Assembly (NCBI GenBank): GCA_964036315.1
Contig: OZ038509.1
Coordinates: forward strand, 32,587,603-32,651,602
Source of the DNA: Acanthosepion esculentum
Taxonomy: Eukaryota; Mollusca; Cephalopoda; Sepiida; Sepiidae
Direction of reading: 5' to 3'
DNA: 64,000 bases
The number at the start of each line of letters is the position of its first letter. Positions within the stretch are counted from its first letter, which is position 1. Shown here one piece after another: positions 57,215 to 64,000 of the stretch. Below the pieces are notes generated by a model. That model did not search any database and was not told the DNA's origin. It was given only the letters and a program-made list of their open reading frames with translations. Both the position numbers and the translations under genes were made by a program.

Positions 57215-57620
57215 TCACAAAAAATGCCTCCTTATTGATATGGCAGTCCCTGCAGACTGCAATGTATCTTTGAAGATATTCGAAAAGCTGTCAAAATACA
57301 AGGATCTTGAAATAGAAATCTCAAAAATGTGGCACATGGGAACATCAACAATCCCTGTTGTAGTTGGAGCCTTAGGATTGGTTGGAAAAGATTCCAGTAG
57401 ACTAATTGAAGGGATCCCTGGAAGTCCATGACTCAAAGAGATACAAAAAATTATTCTGACAAGTACAGCCCACACTTAAGAAGGGCTTTATCTATGTAAT
57501 AATTTTTTTTTGTTCGGTGGAAAGTGTCATGATACCATTTCTAACCTTAGGTCCCTGGGCGGAACCCGGAAAGAAATGCGTAAACGCCAGATATAAAAAA
57601 AAATAAAAACAATAATAATA
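57215..57620 (+). pseudogene. non-LTR retrotransposon C-terminal fragment
   Basis: The frame reads LLIDMAVPADCNVSLKIFEK, then KYKDLEIEISKMWHMGTSTI, then PVVVGALGLVGKDSSRLIEG. A TGA interrupts (57429-57431) before LKEIQKIILTSTAH. This succession is the end of the endonuclease-containing C-terminus in LINEs of the R2/R4-like kind; clade is tentative. A 3'-UTR-like stretch and A-rich/AAT tail follow to about 57620. An (AAT)n tract also lies directly upstream. Confidence 0.65.
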
Positions 57621-57624
57621 ATTA

Positions 57625-58610
57625 ACTATCTGAAGAAGAAGGTAGAGAGAGGGGGGAGAGGTGGTGGGATAATAGAATTGAAACATTTTTAAAATCTTAA
57701 AACTTCTTCTCCATTGCTATTTCAAATGTATCCATTTTTCAGCGGGAATACAAGAAAAGAAATAAAGAATATAAAAGTAACTTGTGACTAAGTAACAATA
57801 GCACTGAAATGAATGTTTTAATATATAGCAAAACTGAAAAGTGGCGTGAATGCAAAAAAGACAAATTGGTTCGGAGATGAGACAGGAGTAACAAATAAAA
57901 ATATGTAAAGTAAGGAAATAAGAAAAAGTTCCAGAAACTTGTCAGGTGGTTAGGAATCTGTGTAACATTAAGAGCCCTACCCATAATAATATACACACCT
58001 GAAACCGTGTGCTAAAACAACTAGAATTGCGAGTGGATGAATTAAAAATTTCGACACAGAATTGAAATTCTCGCAACAACAAAAGTCCTGAAGTCTGTGA
58101 GTAAAAGTGGTGTCGACTTGAGGAGACTCAGCGATAAGCAGAAAACATCTCTGGACATGCAAATGCGTCAAGAATTATACTTCGCATTTGCATTCATATC
58201 AGTCATGTTCTCTGGCGTATCTTGTGGTAAGTCCGTTTGAATTATTCTTATTGTTTTAAGTGGTATAGATTATAGACCTTTTTTATATTATCTACCATGT
58301 CAGAGTTATTTGAAAATACTCCACAGAGATCCAATTATTATTTGTAGTATTAGTAGCAATAGTAGAGGATGCAGTAATAGTATTAACGTTAGTTGCTGTT
58401 CTTCTTCAGAGCGTATTCACGAAAAAATATAATATAAGGTTTCGGAATTGTGGGTGATCTAACCAATAAATCACCCGGGTAAGGACAGGTAAGCAGATCG
58501 GTAGGCAAAATATTTATTCAGGTAGTCAATTTCACAGGTATGAAAGGTGAATTAATTTCCATATGTCAACAACAATTCGGCTGAATATCTCACGCTGTCA
58601 TAACGCATAC
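57625..58610. other. no gene seen
   Basis: AT-rich DNA; short frames on the - strand are low complexity. Confidence 0.5.
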
Positions 58611-58679
58611 ACACACACGCACACAGTAACACACACGCACGCATACACACACATACACACACGCGGGCGCGCGCGCGCT

Positions 58680-58720
<41 letters not shown>

Positions 58721-58722
58721 GC
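58611..58722. repeat. (CA)n with CGCG core, then (TA)n
   Basis: Imperfect CA repeat with GCGGGCGCGCGCGC in the middle, followed by about 20 bp of TA. Confidence 0.9.
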
Positions 58723-58974
58723 ATGACAAACTGTGGTAGATTTTACACAAATTTAAATTTTATCCATATTGATTAGGATTGACTGTGAGAAAATAGTTTT
58801 ATATAAATATCCTTAATATTTCTTTTGTTAAAATACAAAGGGTGGCACATGACCAATACAATTTCGGGGAAAATGTTGTCATTTTTACTTTTTTCAATCT
58901 TTAATAAATAATACAACTTTTAACCTGTTGCGATATGCTGTTTCTACTTGCTTGCTAAGTCATATATTTTATGT

Positions 58975-59090
58975 GCCGTTTTTCTTCAGGGTGTGAGCGA
59001 TCATAGCTCTCCACAACGCCCTATTCTGTGCTGCTCTAAGTAATATTTGTCTCCTTATTCTTCTTCTCTGTTCTGCCATCCATAATTGAA
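58975..59090 (-). pseudogene. LINE C-terminal fragment (KWMAEQG type)
   Basis: On the - strand: MAEQRRRIRRQILLRAAQNR, then ALWRAMIAHTLK. This is the last 35-40 codons of the LINE at 59190-60430, facing it in opposite orientation. Confidence 0.75.
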
Positions 59091-59189
59091 AGTAATAGGA
59101 ATCATCTGTACTTTTATATCACATGAAATATTACTTTTTCGTTCGAGAACATGACTTACCTCTTATGGGAGATAATGTTAAAATAAATT

Positions 59190-60430
59190 AAATGCACAGC
59201 CATACTGATATACCGGAGGATCTAAGTAGATCCATTTTCAGAGGATTGCCTATGAAACCACATACAGACGAATGTGAACTCCAGCGGACAATCAGATTAA
59301 TGAGCCATATAACAAAACTCATCATCCGAATCTTGAGGAATAGAGCACGCAGCAGAATTGGATCGAAAATAGGACAAGAGCAGTGCAGGTTTCTTTAAAG
59401 ACACTGGAACAAGGAATATTATATTTATGTACAGAATGATACCAGAAAGAGCAATAGAAATGCAAAAGATGTATACTTATGTTTTATAGATTATGCAAAG
59501 GCGTTTGATGAAGTACGTCCCAAAGAAGTCTTTGAACTGTTAGGTAACCTTCACATATTTTGAAAGGGTATTAGAATAATCCAGAATCTATACTAAGAGT
59601 AAAGCGCCTGCATACGGATAGAAAATGAATTAAATAAATATACAAAAATCGAACGGGATGTAAGGCAAGGATGTGTCTTATCACCGGTGTTAGTGAGGCG
59701 ATTCTGAGAGAATTAGAAGTCCTACCGGGATTCATTTTTGGCGGCTACAATCTTAACAACTGAAAATATGCAGATGATAGCAGTTAGAAAGGAAACTGCA
59801 AGAACTCCTAGAGAAGGAAATCGAAAAGAAAGGACTAAACGTCAATTGAAAGAAGACAGGATGCATGGCCGTCAGCAAAAGGTACAGCGAAAGATGCAAA
59901 TGACAAATGGGAGATAACAAAATTAAACAAGTACAACAATTTAATTTCTGAGAAATGTTTTAACAGAAGACGGAAAGATTTACACTGAAATACCTTCCAA
60001 AAGTTAAGCAAAGAAATAGAAAATTTCGTTAGAAAGAAAAAAAAAGAGTACTGAACTGTTACGTAATATTAGTCCTTCTATATGGCAGTGGATGCTGGAA
60101 AATCTCTTCACGGATGAAGGAAAGATTCGAAATGTGGTTCTATAGAAGGATGCTGAATGTACCATGGATCGAACATGAGAGCAGCAATGAAGTTTTAGAG
60201 CAAAGGAAAACAAAAAGAAGACGTATAAGAGACAGCTGAAATTTCTAGGGCACATAATGAAAAAAGAGGACTGATTGGAGGCAAGAGAGGAAAAACGCAT
60301 AACCTATCAAGTGAACTTGAGAAAATGGAACAAGGTTTGAGATGACAAATTTTATTAAGAGCTAGAAAGGACAAGGAATTGTGGAGAGCCTTGATCGTCA
60401 ACGTCCTGAATGGATACAGTATATAGAAGA
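59190..60430 (+). pseudogene. LINE reverse transcriptase relic (KWMAEQG type)
   Basis: The + strand carries ITKLIIRILRNRARSRIGSK, then EQCRF, then CFIDYAKAFDEVR with the first catalytic Asp near 59490, RQGCVLSPVL, and the catalytic box YADD at 59767-59778 in a changed frame. Further blocks are TEDGKIYTEI, a region matching the MWFYRRML block, and QILLRARKDKELWRALIVNV at the end. The YADD box is intact, but about twenty stops and frame changes interrupt the rest. No endonuclease domain precedes it. Related 3' ends lie at 44138, 48676 and 58975 (-). Confidence 0.8.
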
Positions 60431-61002
60431 AGATATCCTGTCTTTTATCAATGTTTCTCTGTACATAATAGCATAGAATCCACAAAGTCTACTACGAGTG
60501 TGGGACACATTTTTTTACACACAGGTTGCGAATCATGTACTCCAGTTAATTCTGTATATTTGTATACTGTGCATTCTTATATCTATTTAATGACACATAC
60601 ATAAGTTATGGATTTAATGATAAGTAAATGATGAATATTAATTCTCTTTTTGAATGATTTTCCGGAAGAACTGATTTTCCATGAATTCATGTTTTCTAAC
60701 ATTTTGTAATTTTCTCAGGCTCAATTATGTTTTTTTTTATTACTTTTACTGAGATGGTGAACTGATTTTATAAAAAAGTAGACTTCTCAAAGGAGTCCGA
60801 AATTTAAAATATTCGCCTAGTATAAATAAAGCCCAGTTCCGTAACATACAAGTATCAATGGTAAAAATCACTGGGGTGTAATGTGCCACATCTAATCAAA
60901 ACAAAGCACCATTTTAGATACGTGCATCATAAATTAAACATTCTGGGTCTGAAATATACGGCGTATGTAAATATAAAAATGAACAGTCTGTTCTTGCTTC
61001 AA
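60431..61002. other. no gene seen
   Basis: AT-rich DNA without recognised element. Confidence 0.5.
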
Positions 61003-61063
61003 CGCAGTCACAAGGACTGAAGATTGCATTCAAGCAAGAAACAGGCTGTCGCCACTTGGTGTT
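61003..61063 (+). ncRNA. hammerhead ribozyme motif (module C, copy 2)
   Basis: CTGAAGA (61017-61023), stem II TTGC/GCAA around ATTCAA, GAAAC (61038-61042), stem III ACAG/CTGT and a GTC triplet ending at 61050. Compared with the copy at 2951, stem II is lengthened with both strands changed together. Stem I next to the core is imperfect; CAAG/CTTG can pair further out. Confidence 0.75.
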
Positions 61064-61161
61064 AACCTCAGTATTCACTTTTATGTTTGCCTTCAGTCTA
61101 TCTCTGATACTGAGTACTTTGCCCATAAATATAGCATAATTCAAAGTATATTTTTATTTTT

Positions 61162-61165
<4 letters not shown>
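61003..61165 (+). repeat. ribozyme-headed dispersed repeat, module C copy 2
   Basis: Ribozyme, then about 100 bp matching 3010-3102, then (TA)n at 61166-61220. Confidence 0.65.

Positions 61166-61220
<55 letters not shown>
61166..61220. repeat. (TA)n microsatellite
   Basis: About 55 bp of TA, tail of module C copy 2. Confidence 0.95.
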
Positions 61221-61224
<4 letters not shown>

Positions 61225-61400
61225 AATTGTAAGAAAAGTGCAGAATAAAAAATAAAACCAAAATTAAATAAGTTTCATTCTCGTCAGAACAGGTTAAAAT
61301 TTAGTTCGCCATTAAGTATGTACACTTTTTTTTTCTACGGAAGTGAATCTCAATCGGGCTTCATGTTAGAAATTAGATTTTTTTGCGTCCAGACATATAG

Positions 61401-61696
<296 letters not shown>

Positions 61697-61805
61697 ATAT
61701 ATATATATGTATGTATATTAATGAGATATCAGATATTCTATATATTTTTTAACTTTTAAGAGTACAAATCATTGCTGTTGATTTTATTGTTACAATGATT
61801 CTGTT

Positions 61806-61995
61806 TGTTCTTGTAATCATTTCACCCCAAGGAAGGCAATAAAGCCATTAAAACGCAAGGGGTTACTGATTGTGAAAGATTATGGTAAAAATAAAAACAT
61901 TATTTAGGAGAGAGAATAATAAAAGGACACTAATTAAGTAGAGAGAAGATAACGATTGACATTGCTTTAAAATATTTGAACAGCAAAGTTGACCG
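61806..61995 (-). pseudogene. LINE 3' end, shared 3'-UTR family, copy 3
   Basis: On the - strand this matches the 3'-UTR of 41850-42232 and 46131-46505, including GCAATGTCAATCGTTATCTTC and the terminal GGGGTGAAATGATT. Only about 190 bp of the element is present. Confidence 0.75.
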
Positions 61996-63000
61996 GAAAG
62001 CAAACAGCGATTATACTCTTCATGTGTTGTCATAGTTATTTTTTTTATTATTGTCGTTGGCTTCCAAGAGGTTTATAGGATGAGAACTGTCTGTTTCCAA
62101 TGTCAGAACAGCATCAATATGGATTGTATAAATTCCAAGTGGAATGACAGTCGTTTTGATAGTTTTGACATATATAATATCGTTACTAAGATGATAGTTC
62201 TGTATGTCATTGAATATAGTTTAGAATAAATATACCTTCAAAGATTTGCAACGCACTTTCACTATATTGCATCATGGCCTCTTCAATGCATTATCCTCTG
62301 ATTTAAGCAAGGGGCTTCAATGCGTAGTAATTGTTTCTAAATATGTTGTGAGCAGAGGAAATTTATTATCACCTGTCATTCATTATCACTCATCTTAAGG
62401 GCACTAGATTATTGAATTTTATTATAGAAGTGTTATCCATCCAGGATATTCTAACTACAAGTTTTATTTTCAAAACACAAAGATGAACGTTTAAATGCTA
62501 AGGGTTACGATATATTACTTTAGGTATTTCGTTAGTTTTAATTAAACTATTCACTTGTGTCAATATTTCATCGTCTACAATATGGGATGCTGAATCGCTT
62601 GCCATTTTCTATCATAGCATGAAGTTTAAAAATATAAAGAATAACAGGAAATGTTGATAATTATGTTAACTTGGTTTTCCCAAGTCACATGTTAATCAAA
62701 CAAGTTAAACTGGAAGTACTGGCCTCTTTCCTTGTTTGAAAAAAATGAGACCACTGAACGTGCAATCTACATCAGAGGTGAGTCAGGACAAAAAGACATG
62801 AAAGATAACAATGCAGTACCGAGGTGGGTACAGGATAGACTTTAACAAGAGGGCTGGTGAAAAGTTATCAGCCTAACCAAGGAAACCGTCCAAAACAAAA
62901 TCATTGAATCGTATTTAGAGATGTCGTTCGAGACAAGAACTTTTCATTCCCCCAACCTACATTTATCCTCCCATTTGTTATTTTGAGTGCCATACACAAA
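61996..63000. other. no gene seen
   Basis: AT-rich DNA; no recognised element. Confidence 0.5.
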
Positions 63001-63006
63001 GAAATG

Positions 63007-63079
<73 letters not shown>

Positions 63080-63080
63080 C
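63007..63080. repeat. (CA)n then (TA)n microsatellite
   Basis: CA 63007-63053 followed by TA to about 63079. Confidence 0.95.
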
Positions 63081-63180
63081 AACACGGTAATGTTCTCTTC
63101 CTTTAATAATGACACCAAAAAGTTTGTCCGGGAATATGAAAGGATCCAATTGAAAAAAAATGTAGAAAACACTTGTCTAA
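63081..63180 (+). repeat. module E body fragment, copy 3
   Basis: GGAATATGAAAGGATCCAATTG and its flanks match the bodies at 55 and 61 kb, here on the + strand and without a recognisable ribozyme. Confidence 0.55.
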
Positions 63181-63255
63181 AATATTCGATAAAACATGCC
63201 TCAATATCTATAACTTATAGTAATTCATCGAGTCTAGAAGAATCCTCAGAGGAAT

Positions 63256-63314
63256 GCAGAAAGCACCGGACGGCCGTTTCGTCCTATTTGGGATCATCAG
63301 TGCGCATACACTGC
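63256..63314 (-). ncRNA. hammerhead ribozyme motif, separate family
   Basis: - strand: CTGATGA (63300-63294), stem II TCC/GGA around CAAATA, CGAAAC with GAAAC at 63280-63276, palindromic stem III ACGGCCGT and a GTC triplet with cleavage between 63269 and 63268. Stem I pairs GCGC with GTGC and, further out, GCAG with CTGC. The core matches consensus fully. Orientation is opposite to the Penelope-like frame at 63531. Confidence 0.8.
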
Positions 63315-63471
63315 CGAAAATAGAACCCGGACCGTCACGATAAAACGCAAGCGTCATATCACTGAACCAACGAACGGGCTTCGGTGACAAAGAAGAAACT
63401 GACTTGACTCGATATAGTGCCGCTACTTACCAAATTCCCTGGTGATGCTCATGCAAGTATCACTTATATCA

Positions 63472-63472
63472 C

Positions 63473-63530
<58 letters not shown>
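63472..63530. repeat. (TC)n then (TA)n microsatellite
   Basis: TC 63472-63498, TA to about 63529, immediately before the Penelope-like frame. Confidence 0.95.
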
Positions 63531-63532
<2 letters not shown>

Positions 63533-63968
63533 GCTAATCAACAACGGCTTCCCTAACCACCTTATAGACCACCGACTTAGACTATTTCTCCCCAAAGTAA
63601 GTAATAACGATAGTGAACACACAGTCAAAAATTACATACACATTTATTACAAAAACGAAATGCACATTAACTATAAACAAGACGAATCTTCACTAAGACA
63701 TATTATAAAGAAATATACTACTCCGAATGAACTGAATAAAAAAAAAATCAAATTAATTATCTATTATGAAAACTTTAAGACAACTAACCTTATCCTCAAA
63801 AATAACACACCAGTTAAGTCAAAATTACAAAAAACGAACATTATTTATGAGTTCAAATGCCCCTTAAGGAACCGAGTTCCTGATCAAACCGGACTCATAA
63901 ATAATTACATCAGTTACACAACTACATGCTACATCTATCTGGTCACAGCTCCATTAGAACCCATTTAA
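63531..63968 (+). pseudogene. Penelope-like element, RT-endonuclease linker region
   Basis: A 145-codon frame open from the (TA)n tract: TLINNGFPNHLIDHRLRLFL, then YYKNEMHINYKQDESSLRHI, then KIKLIIYYENFKTTNLILKN, then TNIIYEFKCP and NNYISYTTT. This sequence of blocks is characteristic of the stretch after the reverse transcriptase of Penelope-like elements, ending at the YIG half of the GIY-YIG endonuclease (here YIS). The frame then drifts out of homology and stops at 63966-63968, so this copy is 5'-truncated and probably frameshifted within the endonuclease. The fragment at 17128 carries the part that is missing here. Confidence 0.8.
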
Positions 63969-64000
63969 ACACACACACAAACTTACCAGACTCCATTAGA

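Overview
The window looks like a stretch of a large, AT-rich, repeat-dense animal genome. A mollusc, most likely a cephalopod, is my inference; it rests on the dense (TA)n, (CA)n and (TATC)n microsatellites, tRNA-derived SINEs, Penelope-like elements, RTE- and Jockey-like LINEs and mariner relics, and on no diagnostic host gene. I find no host gene I can name. Two short open frames, at 1188-1529 (-) and 6516-6722 (+), could be exons of unknown genes. Nearly everything else that can be explained is mobile DNA in various stages of decay. Most short open frames are translations of microsatellites or of the satellite array.

Layout. 1-7.9 kb: AT-rich DNA, microsatellites, two candidate exons and one ribozyme-bearing repeat (2951-3102). 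7.9-12.4 kb: two nearly identical copies of a SINE-containing segment, a (TATC)n/(GATA)n palindromic region, and a nest of CAGTGTAACC-ended MITEs built around a large inverted repeat. 12.4-19.7 kb: microsatellites, a Penelope-like endonuclease fragment, an internally deleted mariner transposase and a small minisatellite. 19.8-30.5 kb: one 10.65-kb satellite of a 57-58 bp monomer with multi-level higher-order structure. It abuts the 3' end of an antisense Jockey-like LINE relic (30.5-31.6 kb), so the satellite may have grown from that LINE's tail. 33.6-39.4 kb: LTR-retroelement gag/protease debris (-), a LINE endonuclease/linker fragment (+) and an RTE-like LINE (-). 40-49 kb: simple repeats, three LINE 3' ends and a short mariner derivative with TIRs. 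50.1-55.1 kb: a full-length but inactivated Ty3/gypsy retrotransposon with LTRs, primer-binding site, polypurine tract and a 5-bp target duplication. 55.1-64 kb: more ribozyme modules, LINE fragments and a Penelope-like open frame running to the window edge.

The most interesting layer is a set of hammerhead ribozyme (HHR) motifs. I see well-formed cores at 2951, 16928 (-), 55238 (-), 61003, 61655 (-) and 63256 (-), one trapped inside a perfect 42-bp hairpin at 11369, and a degenerate one at 18355. In most copies the ribozyme is followed on its own strand by a body of about 100-300 bp and then a (TA)n or related tract. HHRs are known from Penelope-like retroelements, and coding fragments of such elements occur twice here, so these modules are probably Penelope-related termini. 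The gypsy element landed inside one of them, separating its body (55.1 kb) from its (TA)n tail (50.0 kb).

Limits: all homology calls are from recognising protein motifs by eye, without database searches; boundaries of degenerate elements are approximate, and clade names for LINEs are tentative.
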